Part shown: positions 15,339-24,597 of the stretch, one piece after another
Numbering within the stretch: position 1 is the stretch's first letter
Layout of the letters: each line of letters starts with the position of its first letter
The notes under the pieces: model-generated
The model's input: the letters and a program-made list of their open reading frames with translations, nothing else
What the model was told of the DNA's origin: nothing
The model's database searches: none
Program-made: the position numbers and the translations under genes
DNA from: Pseudobdellovibrionaceae bacterium
Lineage (GTDB): Bacteria > Bdellovibrionota > Bdellovibrionia > Bdellovibrionales > Bdellovibrionaceae
Assembly: GCA_947449255.1 (NCBI GenBank)
Contig: CANFQX010000020.1
Span: 1 to 53,413 of the forward strand
Direction of reading: 5' to 3'
DNA length: 53,413 nt

Positions 15339-17720
15339 TTACTTTTTAGCAGCGGGAACACTCATCAGTGCCGCAAATGGATTGTTAAATGGATTTGCAG
15401 CAGGCCCCGTTGATGGAGGCCTATGACCTGGTCTTGACGAGCTGGCTGAACCAGAATGCTGAGCTTGTGGATTCCTTGGTGCAGCAGGTTTATATCCCCC
15501 TGTGCGTGCCTGTTCAGGTTTTTTCTCTCCACGAGGAGCCGACGCCATTTCTGGCATATCATCCATCTTCATAGTTAAAGAAATCTGATTTTTTAAAGTA
15601 TCAACTTTCAAAACTTTTACAGTGACATGGTCTCCAGGGTTTACAACTTTACGAGGATCTTCGACAAATTTATGAGACAAAGCGGAGATGTGAACAAGGC
15701 CATCTTGATGAACCCCAATATCAACAAAAGCGCCAAAATTAGTCACATTTGTCACAATACCTGGGCAAATCATTCCTTCTTTAAGATCCTTAACATCCAT
15801 AATGTCGTCGCGAAATTGAAACACCTTGAATGGATCACGTGGATCACGGCCTGGTTTTTCTAATTCTTTAACGATATCGTCGAAGGTAAACTCTCCAACC
15901 AATTGAATCCATTTATTTCGTTGAGATAAAAGCTTCTTTGCACCCTCACCGATAATTTCAGAAACTGATACCCCAAGGTCTTTCGCCATATCAGTAATCG
16001 CCTGATATCTTTCAGGATGAATACCCGTTGCGTCTAAGATCTGTTTTCCTGTCGGAATTCTAAGAAAACCAGCAGCTTGCTCAAATACTTTAGTTGAAAA
16101 CTTTGGAATTTTTAACAGTTCAGAACGATCAGCAAATAATGCTTTTTTTCGAGCCTCAACAATCCCCTTTGCTAGAGCAGGACCAATACCAGCCACATGA
16201 GATAACAAAGCGGCTGAAGCGGTATTCACATCAACGCCGATATTATTAACACAGGACTCAACAACTGCCTCTAAGGATTTTTTCAACTGTGACTGATTCA
16301 CATCATGTTGATATTGCCCAACTCCAATTGATTTTGGATCCACTTTAACTAGTTCAGCCAAAGGATCTTGCAAACGTCTGGCTATTGATATTGCGCCCTT
16401 AACTGTCAAATCAAGATCCGGAAACTCTTCGCGGGCTATATCTGATGCCGAATAAACTGAAGCACCAGATTCAGAAACCATCACAACAGGTATGTTTTTA
16501 CCCAAATCTTTTAAAATTTTACGCAAAAAGGTTTCAGTCTCACGACCAGCGGTTCCATTTCCAACAGCAATCGCCTCGATGTTGATTTGTTTCAAAACAT
16601 CACCAAATAATACTTTGGCTTTTCTTTCTGCATCATCACCGAGAGTATAAAGGACTGTGTGTGAAATAAATGCGCCTGATTTATCAATCAAAGCAACCTT
16701 ACATCCAGTTCTTAATCCAGGATCCACTCCCAACACGCATTTTGAGCCATAAGGTGAACCCAGTAATAACTTACGTACGTTTTCAGCAAATACATTAATT
16801 GCATCTGCATCAGCTTTTTCTTTAAGTATTCTATGAACTTCATTCACAACAGAAGGAAGCACATAGACATTCAACGCAAGACGTGAGGACTGCTTTAAGT
16901 AATCACCGATTGCATCATCTGGAGTCGAAGTGGCGAATTTCTCATAAGACCTTAAGATTTCCTCATCATCGCCCTTTACATCTACAGAAAGCTCTTCTTC
17001 TTGCCATCCTCTTCGCATAGCTAGATAGCGGTGATTATTTTTAGCATCGAGAAGATTTTTGACAGGCTCTTCAAACTCCTTATACATTTCGTACTTTGAG
17101 TTTGCTTTATAACCTTTTGATGCCTTTGCAATTATTCGACCTTTTTCGTTGTAGTTTTTGACTACCATACTGCGAAGGTCAGCATCATTTGCAATTCGCT
17201 CTACGATGATGTCTTGAGAACCCTTAAGGGCCTCCTCATAAGTGATAATTTTAGCTGCGGGATTTAAGAAGTTTTTGGCTTTCATTTCCATGGTTTGACT
17301 ATCTTTAATCAGACCATGCCCCATATCCCAAATCCAATTGGCTAAGGGCTCTAAACCAGCCTCTCTTGCAATTGTAGCTTTGGTTTTTTTCTTTTTCTTG
17401 AATGGCTTGTAGATCTCTTCTAACTCACCCAAATCCCAAGAGATCTCAATCCGCTTTTGAATTTCAGAGGTAAGATTATTTTGTTCGCCAATTTCCTTAA
17501 GAAGAAAAGCCTTACGTTTGACGATTTCATTGAAGGTCTCGTGCCCCTCAATAACGGCTCTAATTTGAACCTCATCTAAATTGTCTGTCTTTTCTTTACG
17601 ATATCGTGCGATAAAAGGTACAGTCGCACCTTCCGCTGCAAGTTCAATCACTGCTTGTGCTGACTTTGCCGAAACTGTTGGCGTAACGCGAGCCAAATAA
17701 CTCTGAAGAGCCTGATCCAT
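15339..17720 (-). CDS. tex: Tex-family transcription accessory protein
   Basis: RNA-binding Tex protein, 793 aa, homologous to bacterial Tex and eukaryotic Spt6 cores. In order: the N-terminal Tex helical domain (TVPFIARYRKEKTDNLDE near residue 35), a YqgF/RNase H-like domain (VLGVDPGLRTGCKVALID near 328), helix-hairpin-helix repeats (VNTASAALLSHVAGIGPALA near 490), and an S1 domain (CPGIVTNVTNFGAFVDIG near 655). It ends in a Pro/Ser/Ala-rich disordered tail of about 70 residues. Tex affects transcription and RNA metabolism in the cytosol. AGAGG precedes the ATG. infA lies just upstream on the same strand (41-base gap), so they may be co-transcribed. Confidence 0.97.
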   Translation of the reverse strand: MDQALQSYLARVTPTVSAKSAQAVIELAAEGATVPFIARYRKEKTDNLDEVQIRAVIEGHETFNEIVKRKAFLLKEIGEQNNLTSEIQKRIEISWDLGELEEIYKPFKKKKKTKATIAREAGLEPLANWIWDMGHGLIKDSQTMEMKAKNFLNPAAKIITYEEALKGSQDIIVERIANDADLRSMVVKNYNEKGRIIAKASKGYKANSKYEMYKEFEEPVKNLLDAKNNHRYLAMRRGWQEEELSVDVKGDDEEILRSYEKFATSTPDDAIGDYLKQSSRLALNVYVLPSVVNEVHRILKEKADADAINVFAENVRKLLLGSPYGSKCVLGVDPGLRTGCKVALIDKSGAFISHTVLYTLGDDAERKAKVLFGDVLKQINIEAIAVGNGTAGRETETFLRKILKDLGKNIPVVMVSESGASVYSASDIAREEFPDLDLTVKGAISIARRLQDPLAELVKVDPKSIGVGQYQHDVNQSQLKKSLEAVVESCVNNIGVDVNTASAALLSHVAGIGPALAKGIVEARKKALFADRSELLKIPKFSTKVFEQAAGFLRIPTGKQILDATGIHPERYQAITDMAKDLGVSVSEIIGEGAKKLLSQRNKWIQLVGEFTFDDIVKELEKPGRDPRDPFKVFQFRDDIMDVKDLKEGMICPGIVTNVTNFGAFVDIGVHQDGLVHISALSHKFVEDPRKVVNPGDHVTVKVLKVDTLKNQISLTMKMDDMPEMASAPRGEKKPEQARTGGYKPAAPRNPQAQHSGSASSSRPGHRPPSTGPAANPFNNPFAALMSVPAAKK

Positions 17721-17761
17721 AGAACCTCTAGATTTATTGGAATAAGTTAGAATTTATTTCC

Positions 17762-17980
17762 TTATTTGTGACGGAACATGATTAAACCATGAGTAGGGTC
17801 GTAAGGAGAAACTCCCACGCTTACTCGGTCACCCACAACCACACGAATATTAAAACGTCTCATTTTTCCGCAAAGCTTTGCGTTAATGATCGCTTTATTT
17901 TCAAGTTCAATTTTGTAAAGACCACCCGCAAGGGCGTCTATCACTTTTCCGTCTATTTGTACTAAATCATCTTTTGCCAT
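17762..17980 (-). CDS. infA: Translation initiation factor IF-1
   Basis: This 72-aa OB-fold protein is nearly colinear with E. coli IF-1: MAKDD at the start, GKVIDALAGGLYKIELEN, CGKMRRFNIRVVVGDRV, and the closing SPYDPTHGLIMFRHK. IF-1 binds the 30S A site during initiation. I start at the second ATG (17980), matching the family N-terminus MAKxD; another ATG lies two codons upstream and neither has a strong ribosome site. It lies between the lysine-rich protein gene and tex, away from any ribosomal protein operon. Confidence 0.95.
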   Translation of the reverse strand: MAKDDLVQIDGKVIDALAGGLYKIELENKAIINAKLCGKMRRFNIRVVVGDRVSVGVSPYDPTHGLIMFRHK

Positions 17981-18054
17981 GTACATAAATTTCTAGGTCA
18001 GAATCTCTCGCCATGCAATAAAATTCTAACCTTATTCTTAGTGATGATGCACTA

Positions 18055-18726
18055 TTATGACAATTTCCTATTGCTAATCAACATCCGCTTTCCATCTTTA
18101 AAAAGCACTTCAAGTCGATCATACTCATTAGAAAGCACATATCCCCAGCCAAAAAGCTTATGTTCAATTGGAGTTTTAGCTTCAAATTGACCTGTTATGG
18201 TATAAACCGGGGCTTTAGAGGCCTTATGCTTCTCAAATAAATCAGTCCACTTAGCTTGTTCGTCAGATAGGCCAGATTTTTCTGCTTTAGATTTTTTACT
18301 TTTTTTAGACACCTTAGCAATAGATTTTTTTTCATCTGATGCTTTAGCTTTTCCAACTTTCTTCAGGGATTTAACCACTTCAGAAGCTGGCTCCAAGATT
18401 TCAATCTCAGCTACTTTCAATTTTGGAACAAGGTCGGCTTCAACCTTTGCAGGCTTCTTAGATTTAGTTGGTTTCAATTCAACTTTAGATAACAGCTTCG
18501 GTGGTGCTGCCTTTTTTGCTACTTTAGATTCAACCTTTGTTGGCACTTTCCCTCGGGGGACCTCAGATTTCACAGTAGCTTTTTGCAACACTTTTGGTGA
18601 CTCCTTGCTAGTTGATGCACTAGCTGACTTAACGCTTGTTTTAGCGTTTGATTTCACTGCAAGTTTATTTGCTGTTTTTTTCTTTTTTAATGCGGGCGCT
18701 TCCTTTTTAGGAGCTTTTTTTGCCAT
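18055..18726 (-). CDS. Lysine/alanine-rich protein with C-terminal Tudor/CarD-like barrel
   Basis: This protein has 223 aa. Residues 1-150 are a histone H1-like low-complexity stretch rich in Lys, Ala, Ser, Val and Pro, expected to be disordered and strongly basic. The last ~45 residues form a compact domain, EHKLFGWGYVLSNEYDRLEV then LFKDGKRMLISNRKL. This pattern (H..FG.G.V....D.LEVLF.DG.K.L) is seen in small SH3/Tudor-like domains of CarD and UvrD C-termini and many myxobacterial proteins. A nucleoid or RNA-polymerase/DNA-binding role is inferred, not shown. GAGAGG precedes the ATG. It is divergent from lpxD and upstream of infA-tex on the same strand. Confidence 0.75.
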   Translation of the reverse strand: MAKKAPKKEAPALKKKKTANKLAVKSNAKTSVKSASASTSKESPKVLQKATVKSEVPRGKVPTKVESKVAKKAAPPKLLSKVELKPTKSKKPAKVEADLVPKLKVAEIEILEPASEVVKSLKKVGKAKASDEKKSIAKVSKKSKKSKAEKSGLSDEQAKWTDLFEKHKASKAPVYTITGQFEAKTPIEHKLFGWGYVLSNEYDRLEVLFKDGKRMLISNRKLS

Positions 18727-18851
18727 CTCAATTCCTCTCTTCCTAAGTAGGTGAGAAATAATCGAACAGAATCAACAAACTACTTTTATACTATTACACA
18801 TTGTCTTGACAGCAAAAAAATAATGGTAAAATGTTAGCGCGAGGCATTACT

Positions 18852-19904
18852 ATGATAACTGCAGAAGTACTTATTAATCTAAATTCAACTCTAATATCCT
18901 TCGTATCAGGAAATCCTGAAGCAACAGCTGTCAATGTCATGCCTCCAGGCAATGCAGAGCCTGTATCTTTGGTTTTTGTTTCAAAAAAAGATCAACTGGA
19001 CCAGGCACTGAGTGAACTACCTACTATAATCATTGCTCACAAATCCTTACCTCTTCCAAAAGACTCTCCAATAACTTTTTTTTCAACGGACAACATTCAA
19101 TTAGCGATGGCTACCGTTTTGCCGCTTTTTGATGGTAAAATGAATCGCTTCAATCAAACAGAGAAGATTCACCCTACAGCAATAATTCATCCCAACGCTC
19201 AAATCGGCAAGAATGTCTGCCTTGGTCCCTATGTTTTTATTGGCGACAACGTGAAAATTGGCAATTATGCGACAGTAGGAGCACAGACTGTGATCGAGGA
19301 AGGTGCTTCCGTTGGAGATCATAGCATTTTACACCCACAAGTTTTTCTTGGAGCCCATTGTGAGATAGGCTCTCATTGTGAGATTCATCCACACACAACG
19401 ATAGGATCTGATGGATTTGCTTTTGTGCAGACAAAGGATGGAACTCATAAAAAAATTCCGCAAATCGGCAGAGTGACCATTGGCAATAATGTCGAGATTG
19501 GTGCTAATTGTGCAATTGATAGAGCAGCCCTGACTGAAACTCGAATTGGTCATGGAAGTAAATTTGATAACTTCTGCCATGTTGCTCACAATGTTGTCAT
19601 TGGTGAAAATTGCGTTATGGCAGCAGGCTTTATTATAGCAGGATCCAGCATTGTCGGTAACAATTGCATGTTTGGCGGCAAAGTGGCAATTACAGATCAC
19701 GTTAAAGTCTGTGATAAAGTTATCGTTGGCGGAAATAGCATTATTACAAATGACGTCAACATTGCTGGAGTTTACGCGGGCTACCCCTTAGAGCCGCTTC
19801 GAGAGAACATGAAAACACTTGCAAGTATTGGCAATGGGAATCTAGTTCGTATGCGAAAAGAACTTTCCAAAATAATTCGACATCTTGGATTAAATAACGA
19901 ATAG
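18852..19904 (+). CDS. lpxD: UDP-3-O-acylglucosamine N-acyltransferase
   Basis: LpxD adds the second acyl chain to UDP-3-O-acyl-glucosamine in lipid A synthesis, working as a trimer in the cytosol. The 350-aa protein has the LpxD N-terminal domain (SLVFVSKKDQLDQAL, residues 35-55), a left-handed beta-helix of hexapeptide repeats (IHPTAIIHPNAQIGKNV onward), the catalytic histidine segment NFCHVAHNVVIG near residue 240, and a C-terminal helix. I start at 18852, where GAGG lies eight bases upstream; the frame opens at 18831 without a site. It shows that the organism makes lipid A. No other lpx genes are adjacent. Confidence 0.96.
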   Translation: MITAEVLINLNSTLISFVSGNPEATAVNVMPPGNAEPVSLVFVSKKDQLDQALSELPTIIIAHKSLPLPKDSPITFFSTDNIQLAMATVLPLFDGKMNRFNQTEKIHPTAIIHPNAQIGKNVCLGPYVFIGDNVKIGNYATVGAQTVIEEGASVGDHSILHPQVFLGAHCEIGSHCEIHPHTTIGSDGFAFVQTKDGTHKKIPQIGRVTIGNNVEIGANCAIDRAALTETRIGHGSKFDNFCHVAHNVVIGENCVMAAGFIIAGSSIVGNNCMFGGKVAITDHVKVCDKVIVGGNSIITNDVNIAGVYAGYPLEPLRENMKTLASIGNGNLVRMRKELSKIIRHLGLNNE

Positions 19905-19913
19905 GAGATCCTC

Positions 19914-20279
19914 ATGACATTTGAATTTTATAAAATCCTTCACCTTTCTGGACTTATTTTCTTGTTTTTTGGCTTTGGGGGACTACTTGTCACCTCTTAT
20001 GCAGGAGTTACCATCAAGGGCCCAGCAAAAATAATGGGCTTTGCTACCCATGGTCTTGGGCTTTTATTTTTACTTATTGGGGGCTTTGGCATGCTGGCAA
20101 AATTGGGCCAAATGGGACAAATGCCTGGATGGGTTATTGGAAAGATTGTTATTTGGTTATTTATGGGAGTCGGAATCTCTCTCGTAAAAAGAAAAGGTCA
20201 TCTGGGCTGGCCTATAGCGACACTTTTGATCGTCTTGGGCACTACCGCTGCAGTTCTAGCCATTAATAAGCCATTTTAA
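19914..20279 (+). CDS. Small four-helix membrane protein
   Basis: 121 aa with four predicted transmembrane segments: around residues 6-28 (ILHLSGLIFLFFGFGGLLV), 40-62 (MGFATHGLGLLFLLIGGFGM), 72-92 (WVIGKIVIWLFMGVGISLV) and 97-116. The helix with KILHLSG near the start and the two glycine-rich helices resemble the SirB/cytochrome-b561-like small membrane proteins, but I cannot name a function. AGGAG (GAGATCCTC spacing) precedes the ATG only nine bases after the lpxD stop, so it is co-transcribed with lpxD. A bidirectional terminator follows. Confidence 0.8.
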   Translation: MTFEFYKILHLSGLIFLFFGFGGLLVTSYAGVTIKGPAKIMGFATHGLGLLFLLIGGFGMLAKLGQMGQMPGWVIGKIVIWLFMGVGISLVKRKGHLGWPIATLLIVLGTTAAVLAINKPF

Positions 20280-20287
20280 TATGCACA

Positions 20288-20338
20288 AAAAAAGCTTATG
20301 CTGACTCGTTTTTATAAGAAATCAGCATAAGCTTTTTT
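20288..20338. terminator. Bidirectional intrinsic terminator
   Basis: AGCTTATGCTGA (20293-20304) pairs with TCAGCATAAGCT (20322-20333) around a 17-base loop. A's precede and T's follow. It separates the convergent lpxD unit and rlmL. Confidence 0.9.
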
Positions 20339-20400
20339 AAATTACGGTGAATTTTTTCGATTACGGCTACACATGAAAAGCAGCATTCTTCGCTCAATAT

Positions 20401-21525
20401 TTAAAACATTGAGTACTTCAAGAATCGACATTCAATATTACCATTGAATACAAAATACTTCCTGGTGGATTTTAATTTTAAGTCCGCAATAAGCTCTTTA
20501 TTTCCTGACAAAATCCAAGCATCCCAACCCAAAAACCTATGCTTCAAAGTAAAGCTTAAATCTCGATAAACATCGCGAAGATTATCTTCATCACCGATTC
20601 TAGCACCATAAGGTGGATTAACAATAATTAGGCCTTTTTCTACAGGTGGCTCCACTGTAGCTACGGATTCTTTTTTAAATTCTATAACCTGATCAACACC
20701 AGCTCGCTTTGCATTGTCTTTGGCAATTTTCAATACTCGATTATCTATATCGTAGCCGTAGAATAAAAATGGCAACTCTTCCTTTTCAGCATCCATGGCC
20801 TCTTGGACGACTTTGTCCCATGCCACTTCATCGTAGTTTAACCAACTCTGAAATCCAAATCTTCGTCTATGAATACCAGGTGCAACATTCATGGCCATCA
20901 TTGCTGCTTCAATTAAAAATGTTCCGGAGCCACACATGAAATCAATAATTGGAGAATTCTGATCCCAACCCGACAACTTGATAAGCCCTGCAGCCAAGTT
21001 CTCTTTTAATGGAGCCTCACCTGTTTCTCTACGGTACCCTCGCATAAACAAGGAATCACCTGTAGTATCAATTGAAACGTTGAATTGATTTTTAACTGCT
21101 CTGACATGAATTCGTAAATCAGGAGCATCATTTTCAACATCAGGACGAACGCCGAATTTTTCTCTGAATTGATCGACAACTGCATCTTTAATTTTCATCG
21201 CAACAAAACGCTGATCTCGCATTTTCGAATCACGGATAGTCACATCGATAGAAATTGTTTGGGTAGGCTCTATATACTTTGTAAAGTCATGATGCAGGAT
21301 CTGAGCGTACAACTCCTCAGGCTGATAGGCCGTAAAATCCAAAATGGGCTTAAGGATTCTACTCGCTAGGCGAGAGTGAAGGTTTGCTTTATAGCATCCT
21401 TCCCAATTGCTTTCGAAGTAAACTCCTCCGACAGTTTTGTCTAGGACTTTAAGTCCTAATTCTTTGAGTTCGACCTCAAGTGGATCGACAAGTCCTTTGG
21501 CAGTTGAAGCAAAAAATTCTGGCAT
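20401..21525 (-). CDS. rlmL: THUMP-domain 23S rRNA methyltransferase (RlmL-like)
   Basis: This 374-aa methyltransferase has an N-terminal THUMP RNA-binding region (residues ~40-155; ISIDVTIRDSKMRDQRFVAM) and a C-terminal Rossmann domain. The latter shows SAM motif I (IIDFMCGSGTFLIEAAMMA near 190) and the catalytic NPPYGARIGDE near 305, the N-methylating N/DPPY type. This matches the N-terminal half of E. coli RlmL/YcbY, which makes m2G2445 in 23S rRNA; the RlmK half is absent, as in many bacteria. AAAGGA precedes the ATG. It lies downstream of the ETF-QO gene on the same strand with a hairpin between them. Confidence 0.9.
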   Translation of the reverse strand: MPEFFASTAKGLVDPLEVELKELGLKVLDKTVGGVYFESNWEGCYKANLHSRLASRILKPILDFTAYQPEELYAQILHHDFTKYIEPTQTISIDVTIRDSKMRDQRFVAMKIKDAVVDQFREKFGVRPDVENDAPDLRIHVRAVKNQFNVSIDTTGDSLFMRGYRRETGEAPLKENLAAGLIKLSGWDQNSPIIDFMCGSGTFLIEAAMMAMNVAPGIHRRRFGFQSWLNYDEVAWDKVVQEAMDAEKEELPFLFYGYDIDNRVLKIAKDNAKRAGVDQVIEFKKESVATVEPPVEKGLIIVNPPYGARIGDEDNLRDVYRDLSFTLKHRFLGWDAWILSGNKELIADLKLKSTRKYFVFNGNIECRFLKYSMF

Positions 21526-21545
21526 GGGGCATTCCTTTCTTTTGA

Positions 21546-21576
21546 AGAAAGCCCCATCCCAAGCGCAGGGCTTTCT
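21546..21576. other. Hairpin between ETF-QO gene and rlmL
   Basis: AGAAAGCCC (21546-21554) pairs with GGGCTTTCT (21568-21576) around a 13-base loop. On the minus strand only TTCTTC follows, so it may be a weak terminator or a processing or stability element for the upstream gene. Confidence 0.55.
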
Positions 21577-21609
21577 ATATCGCCCTACAGTCCTTCATAA
21601 TAAGAAAAA

Positions 21610-23343
21610 CTATACTTCGCGATATTGAGGTCCACCGCCCCCTTCGGGCACGGTCCACTCTATGTTTTCGAATGGGCATTTGATATCACAAGTTTTGCAA
21701 TGAATACAGTTGGTATAATTGATTTGTAGGTCTTTCTTACCTGTCTCTTTTTTAGACGGCACCATTTCATATACGGAGGCAGGACAGAAATGATTACAGG
21801 GTGATTTATATTGAGGCTCACACACAGAGCGACAGATATCGCCATCTTTCAATATGAGATGGTTTGGAGAGTCCTCATCATGCATAGTTCCCGTCAAGTA
21901 AACGCTTGAGAGTTTATCAAAAAACAAGTGACCATCAGCTTTCGGCAGAGCGCCCATCTGCTCCTCATAGCCCATCGGTCCCCAGACATCTAAAACTTTT
22001 TGCGTTGTATGGGCATCGGACTCGTTGATAGGCATTGGATCTTGCAATCCACGTCCACCGGTCATTTCCTGAATTCCTAAAAGTGGCAATGAAGAAAGGA
22101 TTCCCTTACTTAAGGCTTGATGGAAATTACGCACCTTATAAAGCTCAGTTTTAACAAAACTGTTGTGTATGCGGGCTTCATAGCCTTTTGTTTGATTCTC
22201 TGAAAAGTCAGAATTAGCTAAAAGCCCATCAATTACAGTCTCAGCAGCATTCATACCGGATTTCATGGCTAAATGGATTCCTTTTAACTTTTGAACATCC
22301 ACCATGCTGGCTGAGTCACCACAAACCATAAAACCATTTCCATAGAGCTTAGGCATTGAATACCAACCACCAGCTGGCAAAGTCTTTCCACCATAGGCAA
22401 TAACTTTACCGCCTTTGATCATGCTTTGAATAAAAGGATGAGTCTTAAGTATTTGCAATTCTCTGTGAGGATCCAACAGAGGATCCTCAGAATCTAAATA
22501 AGCCACCAATCCAAGGACTATTTTATCCCCAGGAAGAGTGTATATAAAAGTACCTCCTATAGACTTAGATAGTGGGAAACCCATCGTGTGAATAACTTGG
22601 CCCGCCTCCACAGTTCCTGGTGGCATTTGAATGACTTCTTTTACTCCTTCTTCGAAAACTTCTTTGTTTTTACCTTCTCGAAGATTCAGTTTTTCAGACA
22701 CCTTTTTAAATAAGGAGCCCCTGGTTCCCTCTGCAAAAATGGTTACTTTGGATTTCAGTATTAATCCTGCTTCAAAGTTAGGCTTAGGGACTCCATTTTT
22801 ATCTCTCCCTTTATCGCCAGTGCGGACTCCAACAATCTTGTTGCCATCATAGAGCGCTTCAACAGCAGCAAAGCCCGGGAAAATATTTATGCCTTTTTCT
22901 TCGCATTTAGTCGCCAACCATCGATTCAACTTACTAATTGAAGTGATGTAATTTCCATCATTATGAAAGGGCGGAGGTGTTACAGGCAACTTGAACGAAA
23001 AATCACTCCCCAGATAATAAACTGCATCTTTCTTGACCTCAACATCAAGAGGGGCGCCTTCTTCTTTAAAATTTGGAATCAACTCCCTTAATGCAGATGG
23101 ATTCAATACTGCACCCGACAGACTATGAGCTCCAATTTCTGAAGCTTTTTCAATCACGACAATCATTTGTTCTGGTATAATGGCTCCAGCTTTACGTCCC
23201 GAAGACACATCTTCGTTGTGCATCTGAATTTGATTCTGCAAATGCAAGGCGCAAGATAATCCAGCGGATCCCCCACCCACAATCAATACATCAGCATCCA
23301 TAGTTTCACGATTTACACCATCCGGAAGTTGTTCATATGTCAT
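21610..23343 (-). CDS. Electron-transfer flavoprotein:ubiquinone oxidoreductase
   Basis: ETF-QO passes electrons from reduced ETF (fatty-acid and amino-acid oxidation) to the quinone pool at the inner membrane. The 577-aa protein has the FAD-binding motif DVLIVGGGSAGLSCALHL near residue 18, the central membrane-associated FixC-like part (MVCGDSASMVDVQKLKGIHL near 340), and a C-terminal ferredoxin domain with CEPQYKSPCNHFCP and CIHCKTCDIKCPF near 546, the ligands for one 4Fe-4S cluster. Length is normal for the family. AGGAGA stands nine bases before the ATG. No etfAB genes are in the window. A small secreted protein gene lies 28 bases upstream. Confidence 0.96.
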   Translation of the reverse strand: MTYEQLPDGVNRETMDADVLIVGGGSAGLSCALHLQNQIQMHNEDVSSGRKAGAIIPEQMIVVIEKASEIGAHSLSGAVLNPSALRELIPNFKEEGAPLDVEVKKDAVYYLGSDFSFKLPVTPPPFHNDGNYITSISKLNRWLATKCEEKGINIFPGFAAVEALYDGNKIVGVRTGDKGRDKNGVPKPNFEAGLILKSKVTIFAEGTRGSLFKKVSEKLNLREGKNKEVFEEGVKEVIQMPPGTVEAGQVIHTMGFPLSKSIGGTFIYTLPGDKIVLGLVAYLDSEDPLLDPHRELQILKTHPFIQSMIKGGKVIAYGGKTLPAGGWYSMPKLYGNGFMVCGDSASMVDVQKLKGIHLAMKSGMNAAETVIDGLLANSDFSENQTKGYEARIHNSFVKTELYKVRNFHQALSKGILSSLPLLGIQEMTGGRGLQDPMPINESDAHTTQKVLDVWGPMGYEEQMGALPKADGHLFFDKLSSVYLTGTMHDEDSPNHLILKDGDICRSVCEPQYKSPCNHFCPASVYEMVPSKKETGKKDLQINYTNCIHCKTCDIKCPFENIEWTVPEGGGGPQYREV

Positions 23344-23371
23344 TGAGTCATTCTCCTAAGCGTTTTAATAT

Positions 23372-23623
23372 CTATTCTTCAGCAGGCTCTTCAACTTTGA
23401 TTTCCGCCTGTGGGGCCATCTTTCTAACCGGATTTGCAATTTCAGCCTGTATTTTTAAATCGCCCTCGTCACGGCCGCCAGGATACAATCGTTTCTTTGC
23501 TCTTTTCGCTAATTCAACTTCCTGAGATTCATTATAAATCTTACCAGCGATAACCTCTTCAGAAGCAATTGCCTTTGATTGAAAGGAATTTAGTCCGATC
23601 AATACCAAAAAAATTCGAATCAT
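23372..23623 (-). CDS. Small secreted hypothetical protein
   Basis: 83 aa. Residues 1-20 (MIRIFLVLIGLNSFQSKAIA) look like a signal peptide ending in AIA-S, so the mature ~63 residues are periplasmic. The mature part is charged, with a basic middle (KRAKKRLYPGGRDEG) and an acidic Glu-rich end. No family recognised. The start at 23623 has GGAGACGGT directly upstream; the frame extends seven codons further without a site. It sits just upstream of the ETF-QO gene on the same strand and may be co-transcribed with it. Confidence 0.65.
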   Translation of the reverse strand: MIRIFLVLIGLNSFQSKAIASEEVIAGKIYNESQEVELAKRAKKRLYPGGRDEGDLKIQAEIANPVRKMAPQAEIKVEEPAEE

Positions 23624-23728
23624 ACCGTCTCCATGTCTAGCCAACTGGCCCCACTGGGAATATAAAAATCAAAATAGAATGTGTCATCGAAATAGTTGAA
23701 TTTAATTTTTATTAAATTTTAAAGGACA

Positions 23729-24571
23729 TTAGCCTTTAGAAAAAAGTCTGCGGTGATTTTTCATTGGAATCTGTCGTCGAACACTCTCAATTTTAGACTT
23801 TGAGAGTGTAGCTAACGCAAAGCCTTCATTCGAATCATTGACGCTTGCGATAACTTGTCCCCATGGATCTATTATCATTGAATGACCATAGGTTTCACGA
23901 CATACCCCTTGAGCGCTCTTGTGGACTCCACTTTGCGCACTAGCTAGGATATAAACTTGGCTTTCAATTGCACGTGCACGCAATAATATTTCCCAATGAG
24001 CCCTGCCGGTTTCAACCAAAAAAGCTGCGGGAACCAAAATAATATCGGCATTTAGACTGGCATATTGGGAAAAAAGCTCTGCGAATCGAATATCATAGCA
24101 AATAGTCTGACCAATATTCCAATCGCCGACAGAAAAGGTTTGAGGGCGATCACCATGGCGAAAAACATCAGACTCCTTGATAGGCTTTCCACCCTCTAGC
24201 TGGATATCAAAAAGATGACATTTCTGATAGCTCGCTTTCAAATCACCCTCTGGACTGATTAGAACTGAAGAATTATAGAGATTTCCTTCAATGAACAATG
24301 GGACTGAGCCTAAATGTAAATATATTTTATGCTTTTTAGCTACTTTGGAAAGTACTTGAAAACAACTGTGAGAAAGCTCTAAGCCTTGAATCAATTCACC
24401 TTCCAGAATTCTCATATAGAGGCAGTTTTCTGGAAAAGCTATAATTCTAGGATCAGAAACCTCACAAATTTTAAAAATTAATTTTTCAATTTGAGCCAGA
24501 TTAGAATCAATATTATCGACCGAGTTCATCTGAGCAACAGCAATACTCAATTCAGAGGACACCGACTCCAC
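23729..24571 (-). CDS. Carbon-nitrogen hydrolase (nitrilase superfamily amidase)
   Basis: This 280-aa cytosolic amidase has the Glu-Lys-Cys triad: Glu46 in AFPENCLYM, Lys117 in YQKCHLFDI, and Cys158 in GQTICYDIRFAELF. The pattern and length are closest to the Nit1/NitFhit branch (deaminated-glutathione or omega-amidase repair enzymes), marked by LRARAIESQVYILASAQSG near 205. The precise substrate is inferred. The frame opens with GTG; a second GTG three codons later has AGGTGG better spaced, so the true start may be 24562. Confidence 0.9.
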   Translation of the reverse strand: MESVSSELSIAVAQMNSVDNIDSNLAQIEKLIFKICEVSDPRIIAFPENCLYMRILEGELIQGLELSHSCFQVLSKVAKKHKIYLHLGSVPLFIEGNLYNSSVLISPEGDLKASYQKCHLFDIQLEGGKPIKESDVFRHGDRPQTFSVGDWNIGQTICYDIRFAELFSQYASLNADIILVPAAFLVETGRAHWEILLRARAIESQVYILASAQSGVHKSAQGVCRETYGHSMIIDPWGQVIASVNDSNEGFALATLSKSKIESVRRQIPMKNHRRLFSKG

Positions 24572-24597
24572 CTTTCAAACTGAGAACAAAAAAATAT

